Part shown: one piece after another, positions 9,169 through 18,436 of the stretch
Layout of the letters: each line of letters begins with the position of its first letter
Position numbering within the stretch: position 1 is the first letter of the stretch
Source: Cryptobacteroides sp934698975
GTDB taxonomy: Bacteria; Bacteroidota; Bacteroidia; Bacteroidales; UBA932
Direction: 5' to 3'
Assembly (NCBI GenBank): GCA_934698975.1
Contig: CAKUVR010000003.1
Location: forward strand, 62,001-126,000
Length of the DNA stretch: 64,000 bases
Translations under genes and position numbers: made by a program
Notes under the pieces: generated by a model
What the model was told of the DNA's origin: nothing
What the model saw: the letters and a program-made list of their open reading frames with translations, nothing else
Database searches by the model: none

Positions 9169-10524
9169 ATGGCACACGTAATCATCATGCCCAAACAAGG
9201 GCAATCCGTAGAAAGCTGCATTGTCACAGAATTCAAGAAAAAGGTGGGAGACAAGGTCTCCGTAGGCGATGTTCTTTTCAGTTATGAGACCGACAAGGCG
9301 TCATTTGACGAAGCCTCGAAAGTCGAAGGCACCGTCCTGGCCTGCTTCTTCAACGATAACGACGAGATTCCTTGCCTGACCAACGTCATGGTCATCGGCG
9401 AACCAGGAGAATCTTTCTCTGAATATGCTCCTTCGGGGGCTTCAGCGGTCACAGAGTCTGCAGCATCGGTCACTGAGCCTGTCGAAGTGACCGGTACTCA
9501 GAGCCAACCGGAGAATATCGCTTCGACAGGCTCGGCGACCGAGCCACTTGCCGATGCTCCGGTCTCTCCAAGAGCCCGCAGACTCGCCTCAGAAAAAGGT
9601 GTGGACACCGCACAGATCTCTGGCACAGGCCCTCACGGCCGCATAATCGAGCGTGACGTGATCGCTGCACAGGGCGCTCATAAGTCAGGACTCGCCAAGG
9701 CCATGATGGCTGACGGAGGTCTCCAGGCTCCGGTGGCAGGTTCCGGAATCGGCGGAATGGTCAAGGGCTCCGACCTCAAGGTCTGGAAACCTACCCACAC
9801 CGAGAATCTTGCCGGAGAAGGTGAAGAGTTCAAGGTCGAGAAGATGTCCAACATGCGCAAGCTCATCGCCAAGTCGATGTACAACTCCCTCCAGAACACG
9901 GCCCAGCTCACCCACATGCTCGGAGCTGATGCACGTCGCATTCAGGCTCTCCGCAAGAAAGCGAAAAAAGCCCTTGAGGAAGGAAGGATCGACGCCAACA
10001 TCACGATCAACGACTTCGTCTGCTATGCTGTCATCAAGGCTCTGAAGAAATTCCCGAAGGTCAACTCTCACTGTCTCGGAGACGCTATGAGGATATTCAA
10101 TGTCGTCAATCTTGGTTGCGCGGTTGACACCGAGCGAGGCCTGATGGTCCCTTGCGTCAAGCATGCCGAGGACTTGAATATCATAGGATTGAGCAAGGCT
10201 CTGAAGAAGGTGGCCGAGGACTGCAAGAAAGGTTCGATCAATCCTGATCTGCTTTCCGCCGAAGGTGCCTCGTTCACGGTTTCCAACCTTGGAGGCTTCG
10301 GAGTGGAATGGTTCACGCCTGTCATCAACGTGCCTCAGAGCGCGATCCTCGGAGTCGGCGCGATCGTTCCTCGCCCGAAGGATCTGGGAGCCGGAGTCTA
10401 TGCCTTCGTCCCTTATCTCGGCCTGTCCCTGACCTACGACCACAGGGCTCTTGACGGCGGAGAGGCTACCCGTTTCCTCAAGCAGGTGGCGGTTGAGATC
10501 GAAAACCTTGAAGTTGAATTTTAA
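9169..10524 (+). CDS. 2-oxoacid dehydrogenase E2 (dihydrolipoamide acyltransferase)
   Basis: Core subunit of a lipoate-dependent dehydrogenase complex. Domains in order: lipoyl domain (residues 1-80, lipoyl-lysine K43 in ETDKASF); a flexible linker; a peripheral subunit-binding domain (about 130-165, VSPRARRLASEKGVD and GRIIERDV); and the catalytic domain (about 215-451) with the DHRALDGGEA active-site motif. Residues about 100-125 of the linker are encoded by two copies of the dispersed palindromic repeat (VTEPVEVT and STGSATE). E3 and E1 genes follow, and LplA at 28.5 kb could attach the lipoate. The acyl specificity (acetyl, branched-chain or acetoin) cannot be fixed from sequence alone. 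Confidence 0.93.
   Translation: MAHVIIMPKQGQSVESCIVTEFKKKVGDKVSVGDVLFSYETDKASFDEASKVEGTVLACFFNDNDEIPCLTNVMVIGEPGESFSEYAPSGASAVTESAASVTEPVEVTGTQSQPENIASTGSATEPLADAPVSPRARRLASEKGVDTAQISGTGPHGRIIERDVIAAQGAHKSGLAKAMMADGGLQAPVAGSGIGGMVKGSDLKVWKPTHTENLAGEGEEFKVEKMSNMRKLIAKSMYNSLQNTAQLTHMLGADARRIQALRKKAKKALEEGRIDANITINDFVCYAVIKALKKFPKVNSHCLGDAMRIFNVVNLGCAVDTERGLMVPCVKHAEDLNIIGLSKALKKVAEDCKKGSINPDLLSAEGASFTVSNLGGFGVEWFTPVINVPQSAILGVGAIVPRPKDLGAGVYAFVPYLGLSLTYDHRALDGGEATRFLKQVAVEIENLEVEF
9467..9541. repeat. Two opposed copies of the dispersed palindromic repeat in the E2 linker
   Basis: Copy 1 (9467-9493) reads CGGTCACTGAGCCTGTCGAA plus GTGACCG. Copy 2 (9518-9541) is in the opposite orientation, TCGCTTCGACAGGCTCGGCG plus ACCG. 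Each can form a hairpin with a 7-bp stem, and the pair can pair with each other. Both are translated in frame. Confidence 0.9.
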
Positions 10525-10536
10525 TTGAATATAAAT

Positions 10537-11916
10537 ATGTACGATTTAGCGGTAATAGGTGGCGGCCCAGGTGGTTACGTGGCCGCTGAAAGAGCCGGTG
10601 CCGCCGGCCTTAAGGTTGTTCTGTTTGAAAGGAAATCACTTGGCGGAGTCTGCCTCAACGAGGGTTGCATCCCGACCAAGACTCTTCTTTACAGCGCGAA
10701 GGTCTATAACTATGCCCTCACCGGGGATCACTACGGTGTCTATGTCAAGGAGCCTACATTTGACTATTCGAAGATCGTGGCCCGCAAGAACAAGGTCGTA
10801 AAGAAACTTGTCGGAGGTGTGAAGTTGGCGATGAAGTCTAATAATGTCGAGGTTGTGGCCGCTGAGGCCATGATTCAGGGTCGTGACGCGGAAGGCATCA
10901 AGATAACAGCAGCTGACCAGACCTACGCGGCCCGCAACATCCTCATCTGCACAGGTTCTGAGGCCGCTGTGCCTCCGTTTCCAGGCCTTAAGGAGGCCGG
11001 TGACGTGATTGTCACCAACCGTGAGATCCTAGCGCTCAATGAGCGTCCTTCGGAGCTCGTTGTCATCGGCGGTGGTGTCATCGGAATGGAGTTCGCCGCA
11101 TTCTACAGCACTCTCGGCACGAAAGTTACCGTGGTCGAGATGCTTCCGAAGATTCTCGGACCTCTTGACGATGAGATCAGCGCAATGCTCCAGAAGATCT
11201 ACGCTAAGCGCGGCGTGAATTTCTGCCTCAAGTGCAAGGTCACCGGCATCGAGGGCAACACCGTTGTCTATGAGGATCCAGAGGGCAACACCCAGAGAGT
11301 CAGCGGGGACAAGATCCTCGTGTCTGTGGGCCGCCGCGCCAACATCAGCGGCTTCGGCCTTGAGAACCTCGGCGTGGAGATGCTCCTGAACCGTGGCGGA
11401 AAGCCTTGCGGAATCAAGGTGGACAGCAAGATGCGCACGAATATTCCTGGAGTCTACGCAGCGGGTGACGTCACTGGCTTCTCGATGCTGGCCCACACCG
11501 CGAGCAGAGAGGGCGAGGTCGCGGTCAACAATATTCTTGGGAAAGAAGACCACATGCGCTATGACGCCATCCCTGGAATCGTTTACACCAACCCTGAGGT
11601 CGCCGGAGTCGGGCTCACCGAAGAGCAGGCCAAGGCTTCCGGGAAGGAATATTCAGTTGTAAAGCTCCCTATGGCCTATGCCGGTCGCTTCGTTGCTGAG
11701 AATGAGGGAGGTGAGGGAATATGCAAGATCATCGTCGGCAAGAAGTACCACGAGGTCCTCGGTGTGCACATGCTCGGCAATCCTTGCTCCGAGATCATCC
11801 ACAGCGCATGCATCGCCATCGAGTCGGAGATGACCCTTGAGCAGCTCAAGGAGGTTGTCTTCCCGCACCCGACCGTTTCAGAAATCATAAAAGAGACAGC
11901 TTTCGCGCTGAAATAG
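10537..11916 (+). CDS. lpd: Dihydrolipoyl dehydrogenase (E3)
   Basis: FAD-dependent enzyme that reoxidises the dihydrolipoyl groups of E2 using NAD+. The ATG at 10537 (MYDLAVIGGGPGGY) is preferred over the TTG directly after the E2 stop because it gives the normal N-terminus with the FAD-binding GGGPGG. The redox disulfide CLNEGC, the NAD-binding GGGVIGMEFA and the C-terminal active-site HPTVSE are all present in about 459 residues. It is 12 bases after the E2 stop and belongs to the same operon. Confidence 0.95.
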   Translation: MYDLAVIGGGPGGYVAAERAGAAGLKVVLFERKSLGGVCLNEGCIPTKTLLYSAKVYNYALTGDHYGVYVKEPTFDYSKIVARKNKVVKKLVGGVKLAMKSNNVEVVAAEAMIQGRDAEGIKITAADQTYAARNILICTGSEAAVPPFPGLKEAGDVIVTNREILALNERPSELVVIGGGVIGMEFAAFYSTLGTKVTVVEMLPKILGPLDDEISAMLQKIYAKRGVNFCLKCKVTGIEGNTVVYEDPEGNTQRVSGDKILVSVGRRANISGFGLENLGVEMLLNRGGKPCGIKVDSKMRTNIPGVYAAGDVTGFSMLAHTASREGEVAVNNILGKEDHMRYDAIPGIVYTNPEVAGVGLTEEQAKASGKEYSVVKLPMAYAGRFVAENEGGEGICKIIVGKKYHEVLGVHMLGNPCSEIIHSACIAIESEMTLEQLKEVVFPHPTVSEIIKETAFALK

Positions 11917-11982
11917 CATTTCTGCCAAGGTGGTATCATCAAAGTGTTACAAAGGAATATAAACAATTAATACTATACTAAT

Positions 11983-14466
11983 ATGCCAAAAGCGCTATAC
12001 ATCGATCCTAACGAGACCCTGCGTCCGAAGGATCACGAGCTTGAGCTTCCGAAGATTCCTGTGATGACATACAGCAAGACCGTCAAGGAAGAACTTAAGG
12101 AAGGCAATTTCACAAAGGAGGATTTGCTCCGCATATACCGCGACATGTCTTACATCCGCGAGTTCGAGACCATGCTGAATCTGGTCAAGACCACTGGTGG
12201 CTACAACGGAGTCGCTTACAATAACCCTGGCCCCGCCCACCTTTCAGCCGGTCAGGAGGCCGCCGCTGTCGGTATGGCCTACTGTCTTGACACCGATGAC
12301 TTCATCTTCGGCTCGCACCGTTCACACGGTGAGATCCTTGCCAAGGGTCTGCGTTCCATCCAGATTCTCCCTGATGAGGAACTGAAGAAGGTCATGGAGG
12401 AGTTCTGGGGCGGTGCTACCCTCAATGTGGCCAAGAAGGCTTACGAGGGGAAGGATGTCAAGGAACTCGGAATCCGTTTTCTGCTCTATGGAGCGATGGC
12501 CGAGATCTTCGCCCGCACGACCGGTTTCAACAAGGGCTTGGGCGGATCGATGCACACATTCTTCACTCCTTTCGGAATATACCCGAACAATGCCATCGTG
12601 GGCGGTTCCGGTTCGATTGCTGTGGGAGCCGCTCTGTATAAGAAGGTTAACCGCAAGAAGGGCATTGTTGTCGCCAACCTCGGAGACGGTGCGATGGCCC
12701 GCGGACCTGTCCTTGAGGGCATGACATTCGCCTCCATGGATCAGTTCAACACTCTATGGGAAGGCGACATGAAGGGCGGACTGCCGGTCCTCTTCAACGT
12801 GATGGACAACCAGTACGCCATGGGTGGCCAGACAAAGGGCGAGACGATGGGTTACGTGTTCCCTGCGCGTCTTGGCGCCGGTTTCAAGGCCGACGCGATG
12901 GATGCCGAAAGGGTGGACGGTTACAATCCTCTCGCCGTCATCGACGCTTTCAACCGCAAAAAGGCCTATCTGCTTGAGAAGAAAGGCCCTGCGCTTCTGG
13001 ACGTTGTCACCTACCGTTACAGTGGACACTCGCCGAGCGACCAGTCATCTTACCGTACAAAGGAGGAAATCGAGGCCTGGGAGAAGGAAGACTGCATCTT
13101 CGCTTTCGGTGAGAAGCTGAAGGAGGCCGGTGTGGCTGATCAGGCTACCCTTGACATAATCCGCAAGGAGGTGGACGCCAACATATTCGATTGCTACAAG
13201 CTTGCGATTGACACCGATCTTTCTCCGAGAATGGATCTCGTGAAGGAGAGCGAGCTTCTGGGTGACATGATGTTCTCAAACCAGAGCATCGACTCACTCA
13301 GCGACGCCAAACCTGACGTGAATGGGCCGCTGGAGGAGAATCCTCGCGTTAAGCAGATAGCAGGCAAGTCCAGGTTCTACCTCGACAAAGACGGCAAGCC
13401 TGCCAGCAAGATGAAGACCTACAACATCAGGGACGGAATATTCGAGGCTGTGGCTGACCGTTTCTACAAGGATGCCTCTTTGGTGGCTTACGGTGAGGAA
13501 AACCGTGAGTGGGGTGGCGCTTTCGCTGTCTATAGAGGACTGACCGAGGCTCTGCCGTATCACCGTCTGTTCAACTCTCCGATCGCCGAGGCCGCCATCA
13601 TCGGAACCGCCATCGGTTACGCCATGTGCGGAGGCCGTGTGATCCCGGAGATCATGTACTGCGACTTCCTCGGCTGCTGCGGAGACGAGATATTCAATCA
13701 GCTTCCTAAGTGGCAGGCCATGTCAGGCAACATCCTGAAGATGCCGGTTGTGGTTCGTGTGTCCGTAGGTTCTAAGTACGGTGCCCAGCACTCTCAGGAC
13801 TGGACCTCGCTGTGCTGCCATATTCCTGGACTCAAGGTCTGCTTCCCAGTCACTCCGTATGACGCTAAGGGTTTGATGAACGCCGCTCTTCAGGGCACGG
13901 ACCCTGTCATATTCTTTGAAAGTCAGAGGATTTACGACAAGGGAGAGATGTTCCACGAAGGAGGTGTGCCTGAGGAATATTATGAGATTCCGATCGGTGA
14001 GCCTGATGTCAAGAGGGCTGGAAAGGACATAACTTTCCTGACCATCGGAGCCACCTTGTACCGCGCCCTTGAGGCCGCTGACATCCTGAAGGAAAAGTAT
14101 GGGATGGAGGCTGAGGTCATCGATGCCCGCTCTCTCGTGCCGTTCAACTACGACAAGGTGCTTGAGTCCGTGAAGAAGACCGGCCGCATCGTCATCGCGG
14201 GTGACGGCTGCGCCCGTGGCTCGTACCTCAATGACATCGCTGCCAACATCACCGAGATGGCCTTCGATGACCTTGATGCCGCTCCGGTAGTGCTTGGCTC
14301 ACGCAACTGGATCACCCCTTGCCACGAGCTTGAGGAGGCGTTCTTTCCTCAGCCGTCTTGGTTCCTGGATGCCATCAACGAGAAGATCGTCCCTCTGAAG
14401 GACTATGTTCCGGTCAGCAACCAGACCACGGCAGAGCAGATCATCCGCGCTAAGAAGGGAGTGTAA
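11983..14466 (+). CDS. Fused alpha-beta 2-oxoacid dehydrogenase E1
   Basis: ThDP-dependent decarboxylase of the complex, with the alpha (about 40-430) and beta (about 475-827) subunits in one 827-residue chain. The alpha part has SHRSHGEILAKG, the ThDP motif starting at G234-D235-G236 and ending in DNQYAMGG, and YRYSGHSPSDQSSYR. The beta part has GEENREWGGAF, SPIAEAAIIGTAIGYAM and GSKYGAQHSQDW. Fusions of this kind are known in Bacteroidota and are usually annotated as branched-chain or pyruvate E1. It follows lpd by 66 bases. Substrate is undetermined. Confidence 0.9.
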   Translation: MPKALYIDPNETLRPKDHELELPKIPVMTYSKTVKEELKEGNFTKEDLLRIYRDMSYIREFETMLNLVKTTGGYNGVAYNNPGPAHLSAGQEAAAVGMAYCLDTDDFIFGSHRSHGEILAKGLRSIQILPDEELKKVMEEFWGGATLNVAKKAYEGKDVKELGIRFLLYGAMAEIFARTTGFNKGLGGSMHTFFTPFGIYPNNAIVGGSGSIAVGAALYKKVNRKKGIVVANLGDGAMARGPVLEGMTFASMDQFNTLWEGDMKGGLPVLFNVMDNQYAMGGQTKGETMGYVFPARLGAGFKADAMDAERVDGYNPLAVIDAFNRKKAYLLEKKGPALLDVVTYRYSGHSPSDQSSYRTKEEIEAWEKEDCIFAFGEKLKEAGVADQATLDIIRKEVDANIFDCYKLAIDTDLSPRMDLVKESELLGDMMFSNQSIDSLSDAKPDVNGPLEENPRVKQIAGKSRFYLDKDGKPASKMKTYNIRDGIFEAVADRFYKDASLVAYGEENREWGGAFAVYRGLTEALPYHRLFNSPIAEAAIIGTAIGYAMCGGRVIPEIMYCDFLGCCGDEIFNQLPKWQAMSGNILKMPVVVRVSVGSKYGAQHSQDWTSLCCHIPGLKVCFPVTPYDAKGLMNAALQGTDPVIFFESQRIYDKGEMFHEGGVPEEYYEIPIGEPDVKRAGKDITFLTIGATLYRALEAADILKEKYGMEAEVIDARSLVPFNYDKVLESVKKTGRIVIAGDGCARGSYLNDIAANITEMAFDDLDAAPVVLGSRNWITPCHELEEAFFPQPSWFLDAINEKIVPLKDYVPVSNQTTAEQIIRAKKGV

Positions 14467-14478
14467 AAGGAGACGACC

Positions 14479-15759
14479 ATGCTTACTAAAGCCGTTAGAT
14501 TATATGGTAAGGAAGACCTTCGTCTCGAGGAGTTTGAACTCCCCGAGATGAAGGATGACGAGATCCTCGCGAAGGTTGTCAGCGACAGCCTTTGCATGTC
14601 TTCTTACAAGTCTTCCCATCAAGGTTCTGACCACAAGAGAGTTCCAGGTGACATCGCCGATAACCCCACGATTATCGGCCACGAGTTCGCCGGAGAGATC
14701 ATCGAGGTCGGCGCCAAGTGGAAAGATCAGTTCAAGCCGGGTGACAAGTTCTCCATCCAGCCAGCCCTCAACTATGAGGACGGCCCTGCCGGACTGCTGT
14801 CCGCCCCGGGATATTCCTATCGCTACGCCGGCGGTGACGCGACCTATATCCTCATCCCGTCCGAAGTTATGGAGATGGGGTGCCTTCTGCATTACAATGG
14901 CCCGGGATTCTATCCTGCGTCATTGAGCGAGCCCCTTGCCTGTGTGATCGGTGCGATGCACGCCTGCTACCACACGCATCCAGGTTCGTACGTTCATCAG
15001 ATGGAGATCAAGGACGGAGGCAAGATGGCCCTTCTGGCCGGTGTCGGCCCGATGGGGCTTGCGATGATCAATTATGTGCTTCGCCGTGAGGACAGAAGAC
15101 CGTCTTTGTTTGTCGTGACGGACATTGACCAAGCCCGCCTTGACCGTGCTGCGGAGCTCTACACCAAGGAGTTCGCCGCCTCACGCGGAATTGACCTGCG
15201 TTATGTGAACACGGGTTTGGTGGAGAATCCGGTCGAGACTCTGCGTGAGATTTCCGGTGGCACCGGCTACGATGAGGTCATCGTGATGGCTCCGGTTCCC
15301 GCAGTCGTCGAGCAGGGTGACGACATCCTCGGCCATGATGGCTGCCTGAATTTCTTCTCAGGCCCGGGTCGTTCCGATTTCAAGGCTCCGTTCAACTTCT
15401 ACAACGTCCACTACGCGTCCACCCATGTGGTAGGCACCAGCGGCGGCAACACCGAGGACATGAAGGAAGCCCTCAAAATGATGGGCGAAGGCCTTGATCC
15501 GGCCGGTTTGGTGACCCACATCGGCGGTCTCAACGTAGTCCCTGAGACCACGCTGAACCTTCCGTCGATCAAAGGCGGCAAGAAGCTCATTTACACCCAC
15601 GTGGAGATGCCGCTGACCGCCATCTCCGACTTCGGGGAGAAAGGCAAGACCAACCCGGTCTATGCCGAACTCGACCGCTTATGCAAAGCTCATAACGGCC
15701 TCTGGAACCTCGAGGCAGAGGAATATCTCCTCTCACACGCCGCCGAGTTGAGCAAGTAA
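14479..15759 (+). CDS. Zinc-type medium-chain dehydrogenase (SorE-like)
   Basis: A 426-residue member of the medium-chain dehydrogenase/reductase family. It shows the catalytic-zinc pattern C39 ... G67-H68-E69 (IIGHEFAGEI), a nucleotide-binding LLAGVGPMGLAMINY loop around residues 190-205, and a C-terminal domain. It lacks the four-Cys structural zinc loop of classic alcohol dehydrogenases. The length and the FFSGPGRSDF region resemble L-sorbose-1-phosphate reductase-like proteins. It starts 12 bases after E1, so it is probably the last gene of the operon. A butanediol or polyol dehydrogenase feeding the complex is possible but unproven. Confidence 0.78.
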   Translation: MLTKAVRLYGKEDLRLEEFELPEMKDDEILAKVVSDSLCMSSYKSSHQGSDHKRVPGDIADNPTIIGHEFAGEIIEVGAKWKDQFKPGDKFSIQPALNYEDGPAGLLSAPGYSYRYAGGDATYILIPSEVMEMGCLLHYNGPGFYPASLSEPLACVIGAMHACYHTHPGSYVHQMEIKDGGKMALLAGVGPMGLAMINYVLRREDRRPSLFVVTDIDQARLDRAAELYTKEFAASRGIDLRYVNTGLVENPVETLREISGGTGYDEVIVMAPVPAVVEQGDDILGHDGCLNFFSGPGRSDFKAPFNFYNVHYASTHVVGTSGGNTEDMKEALKMMGEGLDPAGLVTHIGGLNVVPETTLNLPSIKGGKKLIYTHVEMPLTAISDFGEKGKTNPVYAELDRLCKAHNGLWNLEAEEYLLSHAAELSK

Positions 15760-15781
15760 CAATTTTCTGAATATCCTACCG

Positions 15782-15833
15782 TCCCGGACTCTTTCGGTCG
15801 CTGAGCCTGTCGAAGCGCCTGATTTGTCCGGGA
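15782..15833 (+). terminator. Hairpin carrying a copy of the dispersed repeat, end of dehydrogenase operon
   Basis: TCCCGGAC (15782-15789) pairs with GTCCGGGA (15826-15833). The loop contains a copy of the palindromic repeat (15795-15817), which could itself fold. It lies 22 bases past the stop of the last operon gene and is followed by TAGTTAGTATTGTTTTA. A terminator role is likely, though there is no clean T-run. Confidence 0.6.
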
Positions 15834-15898
15834 TAGTTAGTATTGTTTTATGTCGCCGTTATCGTATGGTGGTTAAGCTATGGACAAACGTCTCTGAT

Positions 15899-15968
15899 GA
15901 CAGCGGAAAAAAGGCAAATGGCAGATTTTGCACGTTACCAAAATCAGCCATTTGATTTTTCCGCTGTC
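15899..15968. repeat. 70-bp near-perfect hairpin
   Basis: Left arm (15899-15930) and right arm (15939-15968) pair over about 30 bases: GACAGCGGAAAAA with TTTTTCCGCTGTC, CAAATGGC with GCCATTTG, and GATTTTG with CAAAATC, with only small internal mismatches and an 8-base loop (15931-15938). It marks the boundary between the dehydrogenase operon and the accessory island. It could be a strong transcription barrier, a non-coding RNA, or the remnant of a small inverted-repeat element. Confidence 0.85.
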
Positions 15969-16330
15969 AAGTGTTACTTTATTGCTCGCCGAGACAATCT
16001 CCGCAAAAGGTGCTGTCAAATCCGAAAATATTCTTACCTTTGTAACGTTTTGGTGCAGATGCCCAAAACATACATATTGATGAAAGTGTTTTCGCACTAT
16101 CCTTCAAAGAAAATCTGGCAGTTTTCAATGACAGAAGGGAAGACGACAGCACCGTCATCTGTATCCGCTTGCGTGTATTCTACACCCAACGATACAGGTG
16201 TGGGGATTGTTTCAGTCTATTTTCTGTCAGGTTTTGCCAGAACCTTCTTTGAGATAGACGAAATCGGCTCCACACTTTTTGTATTGGTATAATCCCCAGT
16301 TGAAGCCGTGGGGTACGAGTGGACGAAAGA
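15969..16330. other. Non-coding or decayed stretch with a promoter box
   Basis: No convincing gene is seen. A TACCTTTG box at 16035-16042 on the plus strand could drive the radical SAM gene, leaving a leader of nearly 300-400 bases. Two frames are open for part of it, but neither shows a recognisable product and the readings compete. One frame (about 16085-16250) has a Cys pair in a basic context (RYRCGDC) that hints at a decayed gene. I regard it as remnant sequence. Confidence 0.4.
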
Positions 16331-16426
16331 ATGAAAATTCTATTTCAAAATGCCTAGCTTAACTTTCCCTCCCTGTTTGGAGAGAGAGTAAATGCTGTTA
16401 TTAATGAATATGCTGGCAAGGATAAC

Positions 16427-18376
16427 TTGGGAATAAAGTTCATATCCGAACAGGAGGACAAACTCTCAATATTTGTCAATGTATTCAAAGAGTCTCCATT
16501 CTCTTTCAGTTATCCTTTAAGATCCATCGGTTATTGTGAAAGACTGATTGCGGAATACAACTTGACAACCGAAGAGCAAATCGCTTGCATATTTCACGAG
16601 ATTGGTCATGTCGTAATCTGGCATAGCCTGGCTATCGGTGAGTCTATTCCACTCGAAGATGCGGAGGCCTTCTGCGACACAATAGCAGCCAAAGCCGGAT
16701 TTGCACTGCCTTTGGCAACCGCATTGATAAAGATGAGGGATGCAATCTGCAATAAAGGTGGAGAAGACATGGATCTATCAAAACGGAAATCGTTTGATGA
16801 CCGTATCGGCAATCTTGCGTATTGTTTGCACCTTTACAGACCGGAATGGACCTGTGGAAGATACAATGCGAATAGGCATTGCGCTCTGATGTACAATCTT
16901 ATTCGTGGGGTTGTGAACTACTTTGACGAGTTATCAGCAGATGTGATAGGCTACATTCTTTCCGTTCCCAGAAACGGAGAATTATCCATTGACGCTATAA
17001 TCAAAAAGACAAACCTCCCATTTGACATTATTTTGAATTTCATAGACCAGTTGCGGAACGTGGGACTCGTGACCTTGCATATTCCTGACAAAGAGGAGAT
17101 CAGAAATTATAGGGTCAGTGTTGGTGAATGGAGGCGGAGACAACAATTATCGGACAACAGAAGCACTCAGGAAAAACTTCCTTACGATATAAGCAACGCT
17201 GAAATGCAGTATAATGAAGCGGTAGAGGGAGATTCTCAGGTGACATCGGTTATGTTTGAACTGACCTACAACTGTAGCGAGAAGTGCATACACTGCTACA
17301 ATCCCGGTGCTACAAGGAATGATTCTGAGAAGAGCGGCAGGAACAGGGAAGAGTTGACCTTGAATGAATATAAAAGAGTAATTGATGAGTTGTGTGAATT
17401 GGGACTCTACAAGGTATGTCTTAGCGGTGGTGATCCTTTCTCGAAGCCGATAATATGGGACATCATTGACTACTTGTGGCAAAAGGAGATCGCATTCGAT
17501 ATATTCACAAACGGCCAGCGAGTGTTTAATGATGTAGATAGGCTGCTGAGTTATTATCCGCGTTTGATAGGTGTGTCGATTTATAGCCAGGTTGAAGAAG
17601 TTCACGATAGGATAACCCGTGTGCCTGGATCACTGCGCAAGTCGATTAAGTTTGTCGAGAAGTTATCCGAGTATGGGATGGCAATGAACCTTAAATGCGT
17701 CATAATGCAGCCAAACCTAAAGACTTACAGAAGTGTTAAGGAGTTGGCGGCCAAGTATGGAGCGGTTCCGCAATTCGAGGTCTGCGTGTCTCCGTCGAAC
17801 GAAGGAGATATGTGCGCACCGAGAAACCTCCGACTGACTGAAGATCAACTATATGTGGTGCTTAGGGACGATAATATTCCTCTTTATGTTGGTCCGGAAG
17901 CCCCTGGTTTTGGTGGACAACCAAGGCTTATGACAGTTAACGCTTGCGGGGCGGGAGATTCCACGTTCTGCATAACTCCGGAAGGTAATGTGCAGGTTTG
18001 TTGTTCATTTCCTGCCTCTTTAGGGAATGTCAAGGAACAATCGATCTCTGAGATCTTGGCTGGAGAACAACTGCGCAAATGGCAGAAAACCACCTTGGAA
18101 TCCTATGCGGATTGTGGCAGACACGATTACTGTGACTACTGCAATCTCTGTCCGGGAAATAACTATGTCGAAAACGGAACTCCTCTCAAGGCGGCCGAGA
18201 GTAACTGTTTCATCGCCAAGACAAGATATAATCTTGCTCAGAAGATGATGGGAGGATATGATCCATTGAATGGGCAGTCTCTTGATGATGCGATCGCGGG
18301 GTTGGAAGTTGATGTTGAGCCTCTGGCAAAAGAAGAAACAAGAAATTTCAGAAATAAAAAGTTTGAGGTGGAATAA
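16427..18376 (+). CDS. M78-like protease / PqqD-like / radical SAM-SPASM fusion protein
   Basis: A fusion not recognised from a named family, 649 residues from TTG 16427. Order: a gluzincin-like domain with H57-E58-I-G-H61 (FHEIGHVVIWH) and a downstream LEDAEAFCD acidic patch, as in ImmA/IrrE (M78) peptidases; a winged-helix segment (about 164-220) resembling PqqD / RiPP recognition elements; a radical SAM core with C283-x3-C287-x2-C290 (NCSEKCIHC) and LSGGDPF; and a C-terminal Cys-rich SPASM region (about 507-600) for auxiliary iron-sulfur clusters. This architecture suits a peptide-modifying enzyme. A 31-codon Cys-containing frame follows 60 bases downstream. The start is uncertain: the frame stays open upstream to a TAG at 16355, before which an in-frame ATG lies at 16331. 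Confidence 0.8.
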   Translation: MGIKFISEQEDKLSIFVNVFKESPFSFSYPLRSIGYCERLIAEYNLTTEEQIACIFHEIGHVVIWHSLAIGESIPLEDAEAFCDTIAAKAGFALPLATALIKMRDAICNKGGEDMDLSKRKSFDDRIGNLAYCLHLYRPEWTCGRYNANRHCALMYNLIRGVVNYFDELSADVIGYILSVPRNGELSIDAIIKKTNLPFDIILNFIDQLRNVGLVTLHIPDKEEIRNYRVSVGEWRRRQQLSDNRSTQEKLPYDISNAEMQYNEAVEGDSQVTSVMFELTYNCSEKCIHCYNPGATRNDSEKSGRNREELTLNEYKRVIDELCELGLYKVCLSGGDPFSKPIIWDIIDYLWQKEIAFDIFTNGQRVFNDVDRLLSYYPRLIGVSIYSQVEEVHDRITRVPGSLRKSIKFVEKLSEYGMAMNLKCVIMQPNLKTYRSVKELAAKYGAVPQFEVCVSPSNEGDMCAPRNLRLTEDQLYVVLRDDNIPLYVGPEAPGFGGQPRLMTVNACGAGDSTFCITPEGNVQVCCSFPASLGNVKEQSISEILAGEQLRKWQKTTLESYADCGRHDYCDYCNLCPGNNYVENGTPLKAAESNCFIAKTRYNLAQKMMGGYDPLNGQSLDDAIAGLEVDVEPLAKEETRNFRNKKFEVE

Positions 18377-18436
18377 CCTCAAGAGGTCAGGTAATGGACC
18401 CGGTAAATCATTTGTAACCTATTAAAACAAAGGAAT

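Noticed and set aside
15843..16292. Open frame of 149 codons before the radical SAM gene
   Set aside because: It spans the 70-bp hairpin and a promoter box, has no recognisable domain and unusual composition; more likely chance or decayed sequence.
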